A stretch of DNA of 6,103 bases, taken from the NCBI GenBank assembly GCA_913061385.1, contig CAJXTM010000264.1, forward strand, positions 1 through 6,103, written 5' to 3'. Positions 1-6,103 of this stretch are shown here, one piece after another (within the stretch, counting starts at the first letter, position 1; every line of letters starts with the position of its first letter). Source of the stretch: an uncultured Rhodopirellula sp. GTDB lineage: Bacteria > Planctomycetota > Planctomycetia > Pirellulales > Pirellulaceae. Position numbers and translations under genes: made by a program. The notes under the pieces were generated by a model. That model saw only the letters and a program-made list of their open reading frames with translations, was not told the DNA's origin and did no database searches.

Positions 1-3000
1 CCGTAACAGCGTCGGCCACACCATCATTGTTCGTATCAAATGCGACTTGCTGGATCGCTGCAAAGTTTGCAGTACCACCGTTGATAAACGGCGAATTGGT
101 ATCAATTGCGAACAATCTTCCGTTACGTGACACCGCAAAAAGCGTGCGACTGAATGTTCCGCCATCTACGTTTTGTGGCCCCAAAGCCAACCCTGCGAAT
201 TCGGTTCCGGGCGACTCAAAACGCCTGGTGACTTGACCATTGGCAGAATTGATGAGCAGAAATTCGCCTGCATCTGTGACACCGAACAGGCGTCCCCCAT
301 CAAATCGATCCATCGCAAGGCCAGTGACCCTCCCCTGCAAAGGACCATTCAACCCATTGAACAAATCAGGCGGCCCGTTTGATGCAGACGAGGATGTGTA
401 GGTCCCGGCAAGATCACCATCGGTATCTTCTGCCTCGTCCGGCCCGGCCAGGTTTGCGTCGTCTCTGACATTGGCAGTGACAAGGGTACGGGCCACCGCA
501 TCTTCGTTGATCAAATCAACGATCCCCCCAGCTGTCGGATTGGGATCATTATCCAAAGCAATGTTGATGACTCGTAATGCTGGATTCACGGTGATGGTCG
601 AAGCACCGATGTTCGCTTCAGTGATAACGATGCTGAATGTGCCAGCAGTGCCTGGAATCTTGGACTCAATGTCGACTCTCGCTCCGGGCGCATTGGCGTC
701 AGCCACAGTGAGCGTGACCGACGCGTAGGTGACGCCCGCAGGTTGAATATTCCCGCGGAATTCAACTGGATCGGTTCCATCGGCTGAATACAACTTTGAA
801 TTTGTTGGACCGGCTAGCGGATCTAACGCGTCTGTTTCCAGAACGGCAAAATGGCGTGTATAGTCACCCGTGCCATTGCGTTCGAATGTCAAGGCGGACA
901 CGAAATCGCTTGTGGTCACATCATCCAGATCTGCCGGAGCCAGATACAAACTTGGATTGCGGCCGTCAATTTCGTCGGAAGTAGCTGAGATCTCTGTGCC
1001 GTTATCCGGATTGATCTCGACTAGATTACCTACCTGATTATCAGCGTCTGGAACGTTCTGATAACCAAACAAACGCCCATCCGATCTCATCACGATATCA
1101 ACGATATCGTTTGTGGAATTCCCCACAAACGTCGAATTGCCTGCCGCACCACGTGACGGATCGACAATTCGCAGTCCGTCGTCACTCTTGATATACAGGG
1201 AAACATCAGTGAACTCATATGGCTTTATATGAGCTCCGATCGCAGTCGTGTCGAACAACCGCGCACCGGTTGGATCAATCTGATTAAGCCCTAGCCGATT
1301 AGGGTCCGGATTCGCCACGTAGCCCGTACTGCCGATGTGATCTTCAACCACGCGTTCAACCGAACTCACTGGCTCTAGACGCACAAGACCATTGGCTGCA
1401 TTACCACCGGCAAAAACACCATTCAACGCGTTGGGCAAGGAGCCATTACTCATGACGGCTACGAAGTACTGATTGTCAGGGGCCGCATTCAGGTGAATGG
1501 GCCCAATGTAGGCATCTTTCTTTCCTAATGAGCCCCGACTCAAATCGGTGGTCGCCGTGCTGGGATCAGCTGGATCACTCGGCTGATCATCCTGGATGTC
1601 GGATTCACGTCCGATGAAGACCAGTTCCTGATTCTGGTTGTAAACGGCAACCGTAGTATCTGTTCGGACTGCGTTATCGGAGTAGTCCAGATCGAGAACG
1701 ACCCCGATGCTGTTCGGCCCATCTCCACCACCCTCAGACCTGGTTTGATTCAAGTCAAATCGATACCAGTCAATGTCGGTAAAGGAAGTCAGTTCACCGC
1801 CGATATTGAGCGCGGCGACATCTGTTTCGAGCAGATTCACGAGTACTTGAGAATTTGCGAAGGCGTCATTGTTGCCCGGTAGCTCGCCTGCTTCACCGAC
1901 TAATGGGCTGTGAGCTGGCAAACCTCGGACATCAATCCCCGTGCTTGCGAAGCGAATATCGGCATAGCGGACTGTCGATCCTGGGAACTCCTGCACCTGA
2001 TCCAACCGGACCTGCAACGAATACTGACCACTGCTCTCGCCGCTCATCTCCGCAACACTTGGAGCAGTTCTTGGATTACTGCGAACACGAATGAAATACA
2101 CACCTTCCTGCCCCTCCGTACCTGGCAACACATAATGCAGGCCGGGATCACGGAAGTTCTGGGTGTAGTGGTCACCACCAAGATAAGTGTTTTGCGTCAG
2201 CGTATTCGCATCGACATCACCAGGGGCACTGGGGCTGTCTGAACGCTGAGATCGAGCCAGTACGACGCCTGTCAAACTGACAACTTCGACAATAGCATCA
2301 AGTGCGAAATTGGTATTGTCGACATCGATCCAGACTGGAGTCCCAGCAGTACCAGTGAACGAGTAAACATCCACATCTTCGGTATCGTCAGGACTGATGA
2401 AGCCGCTGACCTGAAAACCCAAACGCCGATTTTCATCACTGCTGACATGGTCCGGCGCAAGGACGCCAAGATACTCGGAGGCGACCGGCGTGTTGTTGAC
2501 GTCGGCCCCGAGGGTAATGGGATTCTCAAGTTCCCGCAGAACAGCAACATTGCGATCATTACTGAATTCGTCAAATAACAGCCCACGCCATCCGCCCGAC
2601 GCGCCCGTTGTAACGGCTGCACTGTTGTTGGTGTTGAACATCACTTCACCGGCAGGTGTATATCCAGCACCGACACTGTCATCCCCGATGTGGGTCATGA
2701 CCACAGGATGCCCAACCGTCCCCAGCACATGAAGTGTTCCCCCAACGCGATCATTGATATCCAGTGGAAAACCAGTTGCGGTGATCCCCGCATTATTGCC
2801 ATTCAACTTGACGACCAGACTTTCACTGTTGCTGCTTTGAAGCGTCAAGCCACCTAGCGTGTGCAGATTAGTGATACTGATTTCATCTTCGAGAACATGA
2901 ACGATGTCACTGTCATCCCAGACACCCGCCGTGTTCATCTGTTCTCCGCGAACAACCAAACCGTTGACGTCGTTATTCTCCATTCGATTCAAGCGAATCA

Positions 3001-6000
3001 GTGGACCGGAGTTGGTATCAAACTGAAAATATCGATCAGCCGACCCCGTTACGCGTCCCGAGTCACGAGAGATCTCTGCACGAAGTGAATTCGCATTGAT
3101 GTCAATCGCATGACCGGCGTTATCAGCGATCGTATTATCGACGATGATGGGCTGTGCGCCTCGAACATAAATGGTCGCTCCGGAATTTGACCCGCGTCCA
3201 TTACGGTTACTGTTATCAGCACCATCGTCATTGAATTGCAGCAAGCTGTTCGCAACGCGAATGTTCGCTTGATGGATCTCAATCGCACCGAACGTTGCGT
3301 CACCACCTTCAATTGCTGACAGACCACCGCCAAACAACAGGATCGAGTGGTCAAGACTGCCGGAGGTCATTTGGCCGAAATAGACACCAGACCAGTCACC
3401 CGGCGCGGGGAGTGTATCGGGTGTGCTGTTGGTATCAAAGTTACCACTACCACCGTAACGATCATCGTAAAGTGAGGTGAAGACAACAGGTAGATTTTTG
3501 TTTCCCTCAGCAATCAGAGCGGCCGCACCGCGTTCAACTTCGATTCGTGACTCCGCAAACTTAACGACGCTACCGGGATCGATGACCAACCGGCCGGCCA
3601 CGCGAGAAGTCAGGTCGCCGGACGGGTCAAGCTCAGCGCCTCCAGCAGCCCCTTCGATGATCAGATTCTCGGTCAAAATATGCGGGATATCGATATCATC
3701 GAACCGACCAGCAACAGTGAGTTTATCAATGGTTGCTCCAAGGTCAGTCTCAACGCGAATGAACAATCCATCGATCGTATTACCGAGCAGGAAATTCCCA
3801 TTCAGATCTGGTCCGATTCGTTCGCGGTTACCATCAAAGAAGCTCTCTTCAAAACTGTCCGGACTTGCTGACAGTGCTGAGTCATCACTTTCGGTGACGA
3901 AGTTGAACGAAACTGTGGGTCGAGCGTCGATCATATGGACTGGGGAATAAACCGATTCCTGAGCAGCCACGAATACTTTGCCACCGGCGTGCTTGATATC
4001 GACGTGGTTGACATAGTTCAAGAAGATACCGTGATCTTCAAGATCGGAATCTGCGCGGAACACAATTCCACCATAGTCCCCAGAACTTGGACCCACTCCG
4101 ACACCATCTGAATCCCCGCCCACAGAATCATCGAGGAAAGATCGCAGAAAGACCGAGTGCTCGGGTGTCCCGAGCACTTGGATTGATGATTGCGACCGTG
4201 AAATTGTTGCGGCGGAGGTTCCAGCATCAATATTCGCTTTGCGAAGCTTGAGCAAAGCGCCTGCGTGTAGCATCAGGGTGACGCCCTGCGGCACAAGCAA
4301 TTCTGCGCCGTCTTCCAGACTCAAACCGGTCACATCCAAACCGACTTCGTAAGCCTGGTTGTCCTCGAGCGTATCGAGATTCTGGTCCAGTCCACCGCCA
4401 CCGATGACCTGCACAAGATTTGGTGTCTGCAGAAGTGTTTCGGAACCCGACAAATCCAACGTATCGATCTGGTCGAACTGCACCAAACTGCCAGTTGCCG
4501 ATGCGGTCAAACCTGCCGCAGTGACTGATGCTAATACTTTCTGAGCCACAGCACCCGGAAGAATCTCGGTTGTCAGATCAATATCGGTGGGAGTGGTGCC
4601 AAATGTAACCACTGTGGTTGCACCCAGCTGATCCTTCACACTGAAGCTCTGCCCATGCAGAAATGCATAATCGGTCTGATCACTGGGAAGTGTTGGGATG
4701 ACAATCCGGGTACCTGCTTGCCGCAGTGCAAACCCAAGGTTGTCGTAAGCGTCAGCAAGTGTTCCAGATCCATCAACCGAACTGGTACTATCATTGACCT
4801 TGTCAACATAAATCGTCGTCGCCTGGTCACTCGACTGGAACCAGAAAGAAAAGACGCCACCGGGCTTACCGTCAGCATCACCATCGAAGACGGTGCCATT
4901 GGTGTCCCGAATTGTCGCTTCGACACTTTCAGCAGCGAAAGTCAGCTTCAATTCGTAATTACCGTCAGTGAACCCACCGTAACCCGAATCGGGTACGAGC
5001 GGGTCGTAATCAGCATTCCCCGTACTGGTAACCCCGACGAAATAGTTACCCGGCTCGGCATCAAAGCCAATGAAGGCATCGGTTCCAAAGTATTCATCGT
5101 TCTGTGCTACGAGCTCAACCGTGCCATTGGCGTTCTGCCGATAGAGTTTCAATACGGTATTCAGAAAGCTCGGATTGCTCAAACGCTCGGCCGTCGTCTC
5201 AATTTTCACCATTCCAGGTTCTGCCACCTCAAAACGGTACATATCAATGTCTGTACTGTTAGATGGGATGAATCGCTGCAAATGCGTGATGTCATGGTCA
5301 CCAGGATAAACCGCTGCATTACTATCCGAAATGTAGTTCTGACCCATTGTCGCAGCGATTCCATACGCGTGCGGCAAACGAATCGCATGACCGATTTCGT
5401 GAATGAGCACTCTTGAGAACCCATCGCCGAACTCTCGGTTCGAGTTATCCCAAACATTGCCATTCATAACGACACCGCCGGGACCTCCCCAACTGGTAGA
5501 ACCATTGGGATCATCATCCGGTACAAGCGATCGTGTATCACCTTTTCCGATGAAGGTAACTTGGGTGCCGAAAGGATTGACAGCGTCTCCGAAGACTGTC
5601 TCGGTTGATTCAATGAACTCGAAACCGGATACCCTGCCATACAGCTCGAAAGCCATCCGGGCAATATCCTTCTCAGACTCAGTCAGCAGGTTCGTGTAAT
5701 CATTCCCCAGCGGGTCGGTTCCCATCGTATCGGGAAAGTAGTAAACAATCTTTTCGATCGCTTGCGGAGCCACTGGTGTAGTTCCGAGGCCACTGGTGTG
5801 CCCATCATCGGGAACAAACTGTCGGTGCCCAGGTTCATCGTTACTGCCTGGGCGTGGTGGCAGAGGGATCGCCTGCGGGACGATATCCCGGGCAACCGTC
5901 AATGACGCCGCCCCCAATTTCCCCAAGTCAGTTGCATCGGATGTCGTTGTATTGCCATCACTCCCGGACACGGGAGTGCCGGTGACTGACAAATCGATGG

Positions 6001-6055
6001 AGTATGGACCTGACTCACCGCCAGGACTCATGACTTCAACAAAAAACGTATCATC
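1..6055 (-). CDS. Giant multidomain extracellular protein with matrixin-like protease, PPC-like and beta-helix domains (partial at both ends)
   Basis: Reading the minus strand from base 6055, I translated 2018 consecutive codons to base 2 without a stop. Neither the start nor the stop lies in the window, so the signal peptide and any C-terminal anchor cannot be seen. Residue 1 here is the codon at 6055-6053. In order: PPC-like tail, matrixin-like metalloprotease (residues 100-264, HEIGHAIRLPH at 219-229), PPC-like domain (265-373), Asp-rich connector, beta-helix-like region (about 579-1176), two PPC-like domains (about 1211-1350 and 1394-1537), then propeller-like blades with an inserted beta module. 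The composition is rich in Asp, Asn, Gly, Thr and Ser, poor in Lys, and no Cys was seen, which is typical of secreted bacterial adhesin-like proteins. The domain order resembles giant proteins of Planctomycetota, by memory only. Surface attachment and proteolysis are inferred roles; the substrate is unknown. It fills the window, so no operon context exists. Confidence 0.93.
2..380 (-). other. Propeller-like beta repeats, second block (runs off the left edge)
   Basis: Units include VTGLAMDRFDGGRLFGVTDA, then EFLLINSANGQVTRRF, FAGLALGP and RTLFAVSRNGRLFAIDTN. The repeating G-L-A, R-L-F-x-V and L-h-x-I-x-x-x-x-G pattern is what beta-propeller blades show. The last residues, FDTNNDGVADA (40-8), carry a D-x-N-x-D-G-x-x-D loop (37-11) like a calcium-binding turn. 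The gene continues past base 1, so the number of blades is unknown. Confidence 0.55.
461..740 (-). other. Beta-rich module inserted between propeller-like blocks
   Basis: About 93 residues, from VTYASVTLTVADANAPGARV through GTAGTFSIVITEANIGAS and ALRVINIALDNDPNPTAGGI to DLINEDAVARTLVTANV. The order is a strand pair, 'PGTAG..I.I...', a strand of alternating hydrophobics, then a short helix (GIVDLINEDA) and a final strand. I recall similarly worded repeats in other large bacterial surface proteins, but give no family name. It sits between two blade-like blocks, so it is probably an inserted domain. Confidence 0.5.
790..1250 (-). other. Propeller-like beta repeats, first block
   Basis: The sequence has short units such as VSLYIKSDDGLRIVDPSRG, IVDIVMRSDGRLFGYQNV and GNLVEINPDNGTEISATS. 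Each combines a strand with a DG turn, an L-hh strand and a D-x-x-x-G turn, as in beta-propeller blades (WD40, PQQ or NHL-like). No single family signature is clear, and blades are not regular enough to count. Between 1445 and 1251 there is a linker I cannot assign. Confidence 0.45.
1446..1875 (-). other. PPC-like beta-sandwich domain (third complete copy)
   Basis: The domain starts at NNDAFANSQVL and carries IGGELTSFTDIDWYRFDL, with D-I-D-W-Y-R-F at 1777-1757. It continues with IGVVLDLDYSD, TTVAVYNQNQELVFIG, an acidic loop (DIQDDQPSDPADPST) and a final NQYFVAVMSNG strand. The acidic loop between strands is unusually long. The 'NDAFANSQ ... IGGELTS..DIDWYRF' opening is typical of PPC domains, in which the first residues describe a lead strand before the D-x-D-x-Y signature. 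Confidence 0.7.
2005..2423 (-). other. PPC-like beta-sandwich domain (second complete copy)
   Basis: Residues of about 1211-1350 start with GFQVSGFISPDDTEDVDVYS, giving the D-V-D-V-Y-S-F signature (2377-2357). Strands PVWIDVDN and AIVEVVSLTGVVLARS follow, and the domain closes with GVYFIRVRS and YSLQVRLDQ. The order matches the PPC-like domain after the protease. A long loop rich in Asp, Asn and Thr (SPSAPGDVDANTLTQNTYLG) is inserted between the middle strands, making this copy larger than usual. Confidence 0.65.
2570..2755 (-). repeat. Beta-helix entry module, copy 3
   Basis: The copy reads GGTLHVLGTVGHPVVMTHIG, then DDSVGAGYTPAGEVMFNTNN and, after a short Ala/Thr stretch, GGWRGLLFDEFSND. 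The wording DDSVG is shared with copy 1, where it precedes GDSDGVG. The ending GGWRGLLF corresponds to GDWSGVYF of copy 2. The sequence FDEFSNDRNVAV just after it marks the end of the helix region; I recall similar phrases in other planctomycete giant proteins. Confidence 0.6.
3372..3600 (-). repeat. Beta-helix entry module, copy 2
   Basis: The copy reads GRLVIDPGSVVKFAESRIEV, then ALIAEGNKNLPVVFTSLYDD, a loop of about 25 residues rich in Asn, Asp, Thr and Pro, and GDWSGVYFG. The phrase PVVFTSLYDD matches the PVVMTHIGDD of copy 3, and the GDW-G-x-x-F ending is the clearest of the three. The spacing between core and GDW varies between copies, so the modules are diverged and are not recent duplicates. 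Confidence 0.65.
4055..4320 (-). repeat. Beta-helix entry module, copy 1
   Basis: This copy reads VPQGVTLMLHAGALLKLRK, then IQVLGTPEHSVFLRSFLDDS, a Gly/Asp-rich loop and GDYGGIVFR. Aligned by eye with the two later copies, it keeps the hydrophobic strand pair, the V-x-G-x-x-x-H-x-V-x-h core, the DD turn and the closing G-x-x-G-h-h-F. The Trp of the GDW motif is Tyr here. A DNA inverted repeat falls inside the IQVLGTPEHS coding stretch. Confidence 0.6.
4156..4178. repeat. Perfect inverted repeat, 10-bp stem with 3-nt loop, inside the coding sequence
   Basis: Arms AGTGCTCGGG (4156-4165) and CCCGAGCACT (4169-4178) are exact reverse complements around TGT. It falls in the coding sequence for IQVLGTPEHS in the first beta-helix entry module. 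The GC-rich stem could form a strong hairpin in mRNA, but no U-tract follows on the minus-strand reading, so it does not look like an intrinsic terminator. Confidence 0.6.
4321..4695 (-). other. Unassigned beta-rich spacer between connector and beta-helix
   Basis: Residues of about 455-578 contain alternating polar and hydrophobic strands (SFSVKDQLGATTVVTF, VLASVTAAGLTA) and a Gly run (VIGGGGLDQN) followed by LDTLEDNQAYEVGLDVTG. I do not recognise a family. It may be extra strands of the beta-helix cap or a small independent sandwich. No catalytic motif is visible. Confidence 0.4.
4696..4936 (-). other. Asp-rich connector module leading into the beta-helix
   Basis: The segment carries FDGDADGKPGGVFSFWFQ, then TIYVDKVNDSTSSVDGSGTL and DAYDNLGFALRQAGTRIVIP. 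The DGDADG loop at 4885-4868 spaces acidic residues like a calcium-binding loop. The phrase 'YVDK ... GSGTL ... A ... AL..A' is what begins many right-handed beta-helix (DUF1565/pectate-lyase-like) proteins. In planctomycete giant proteins I recall very similar wording at this place. Calcium binding is an inference from residue spacing only. Confidence 0.55.
4937..5263 (-). other. PPC-like beta-sandwich domain directly after the protease
   Basis: Residues 265-373 begin with the signature DIDMYRFEV (5251-5225), then strands such as MVKIETTAE and TVLKLYRQN, the turn EPGNYFVGV, and a last strand YELKLTF. The order D-x-D-x-Y-x-F, then L-x-L-Y, then G-x-Y-x-V-x-V, is what PPC domains show. In this family the domain commonly follows secreted peptidases and may help folding, secretion or surface binding; this is family knowledge, not seen here. 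It abuts the catalytic domain without a linker, so it is probably part of the same functional unit. Confidence 0.65.
5264..5758 (-). other. Matrixin-like zinc metalloprotease domain (metzincin)
   Basis: This segment of about 165 residues has matrixin size. It opens with IEKIVYYFPD, a helix-forming stretch (ESEKDIARMAFELYGRVSG) and a strand ending in FEFIES, as metzincins do before the active site. The zinc-binding motif HEIGHAIRLPH lies at residues 219-229 (5401-5369): His219, His223 and His229 would bind zinc and Glu220 would be the general base. ATMGQ follows, placing Met237 eight residues after the third His, the spacing of a matrixin Met-turn. The HDITHLQRF segment near the end matches the closing helix of the fold. 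Odd point: the third-turn glycine of HExxHxxGxxH is Arg226. The fold assignment is firm; activity and substrate are unknown. Confidence 0.85.
5759..5977 (-). other. Low-complexity linker before the protease
   Basis: Residues of about 27-99 are rich in Gly, Pro, Ser, Thr and Asp, with a proline run (PQAIPLPPRPG) and little predicted secondary structure. I see no motif. It separates the upstream PPC-like fragment from the metalloprotease, where a zymogen would carry its propeptide. I see no cysteine-switch sequence of the matrix metalloprotease type, so no latency mechanism can be read from it. Confidence 0.5.
5978..6055 (-). other. C-terminal end of a PPC-like beta-sandwich domain
   Basis: The first genomic residues read DDTFFVEVMSPGGESGPYSI and continue to DLSVTG. 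The pattern of an aromatic-rich strand (FFVEV), a Gly/Ser loop and a final YSIDLSV strand is the usual ending of bacterial pre-peptidase C-terminal (PPC) domains, which are small extracellular beta-sandwiches next to peptidase or adhesin domains. Only the last two strands are present because the contig stops here. It could equally be another Ig-like or jelly-roll fold; the fragment is too short to be sure. Confidence 0.5.
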
Positions 6056-6103
6056 CTGTCTCTTATACACATCTCCGAGCCCACGAGACCGAGGCTGATC
6101 TCG
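6056..6103. other. Sequencing adapter remnant: Nextera mosaic end, adapter and i7 index
   Basis: Bases 6056-6074 are CTGTCTCTTATACACATCT, the 19-bp Tn5 mosaic end. Bases 6075-6089 (CCGAGCCCACGAGAC) are the rest of the Nextera read-2 adapter. Bases 6090-6097 (CGAGGCTG) match the index I know as N710, and 6098-6103 (ATCTCG) start the P7 sequence. All four parts are in the order expected for read-through. This is not biological sequence. On the minus strand it stays open and in frame with the gene, giving the artefact peptide ending GLGDVYKRQ. Confidence 0.97.

Larger units (their letters stand above)
2530..4320 (-). other. Right-handed beta-helix-like region with three entry modules
   Basis: About 597 residues of short repeating strands with Asn/Asp/Gly turns, as in parallel beta-helix (pectate-lyase-like, PbH1) folds. 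Examples are VANSLLQFNDDGADN, IIVDNTIADNAGHAIDIN and IRLNRMENNDVNGLVVRGEQ, where Asn-rich turns recur with about one helix rung per 20-25 residues. Three copies of an entry module start successive segments (about 4320-4055, 3600-3372 and 2755-2570). Each has a hydrophobic strand set, the phrase V..G...hPVvhTs, an acidic DD turn and a closing GDW/GGW-G-hhF. Beta-helices of this type bind or cleave polysaccharides or act as elongated adhesin shafts; nothing here shows a lyase active site, so a structural or binding role is the better guess. Confidence 0.65.

Noticed and set aside
3477..3950. A plus-strand open frame of 157 codons opposite the beta-helix region.
   Set aside because: Ser/Arg/Pro-rich with no motif. 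The minus strand here encodes a conserved beta-helix entry module, so this is a shadow frame.
4156..4178. The hairpin as an intrinsic terminator.
   Set aside because: It lies in the middle of an open coding frame and neither strand shows a T-run after the stem.
2530..4320. Beta-helix region as an active polysaccharide lyase.
   Set aside because: The strand and Asn-turn pattern fits the fold, but I could not see a catalytic Lys/Arg and calcium-Asp arrangement of a pectate lyase. Only a structural or binding role is claimed.
4655..5416. A plus-strand open frame of 253 codons opposite the protease and PPC-like domain.
   Set aside because: The translation has no recognisable domain and an irregular composition, and lies antisense to a clear zinc protease motif and PPC signature. 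It is explained by the codon use of the minus-strand gene.
6056..6074. The 19-bp Tn5 mosaic end could mark a natural Tn5/IS50 transposon end.
   Set aside because: The mosaic end is an engineered hybrid, and it is followed directly by the Nextera adapter, an index and the P7 start. No transposase or IS50 sequence is present.
5796..6098. A plus-strand open frame ending in LLYTSPSPRDRG.
   Set aside because: Its end is translated adapter, and the rest is antisense to the linker and PPC-like fragment.
1..6103. tRNA, rRNA, CRISPR array, promoter or intergenic element anywhere in the window.
   Set aside because: The genomic part is one continuous coding frame. I saw no cloverleaf, no spaced repeat array and no non-coding gap.

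Overview
This window is almost entirely one protein-coding gene read on the minus strand. It has no visible start or stop. Reading leftward from base 6055, the frame stays open for 2018 codons to base 2 and runs off the left edge. The right-hand 48 bases (6056-6103) are not genomic: they match the Illumina Nextera transposase adapter followed by an i7 index. The real insert therefore ends at 6055, and this is the ragged end of a short-read contig.

The encoded protein is a fragment of a very large, probably secreted or surface-anchored, multidomain protein. In protein order (right to left on the window) it shows: the end of a PPC-like beta-sandwich (6055-5978); a low-complexity linker; a matrixin-like zinc metalloprotease (5758-5264) with the motif HEIGHAIRLPH and a Met-turn; a PPC-like domain (5263-4937); an Asp-rich connector module (4936-4696); a long Asn/Asp-rich right-handed beta-helix-like region with three copies of one entry module (4320-2530); two more PPC-like domains (about 2423-2005 and 1875-1446); and a C-terminal part with propeller-like blades (about 1250-2) interrupted by a separate beta-rich module (740-461). 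I found no cysteine in the whole translation.

This architecture, the domain order and phrases such as the 'FDGDADGKPGG' connector resemble giant extracellular proteins of Planctomycetota (Pirellula/Rhodopirellula-type relatives). That assignment rests on family memory and not on a search. GC content looks moderate. A metagenomic or draft-genome origin would fit the adapter remnant.

The window has no intergenic space, RNA gene, mobile element, CRISPR array, promoter or terminator that I can support. The likely biology is an extracellular protein that could bind surfaces or polysaccharides and may cut peptides. The most notable points are the adapter-derived peptide fused in frame, an Arg in place of the usual Gly in the zinc motif, and the triplicated beta-helix module.
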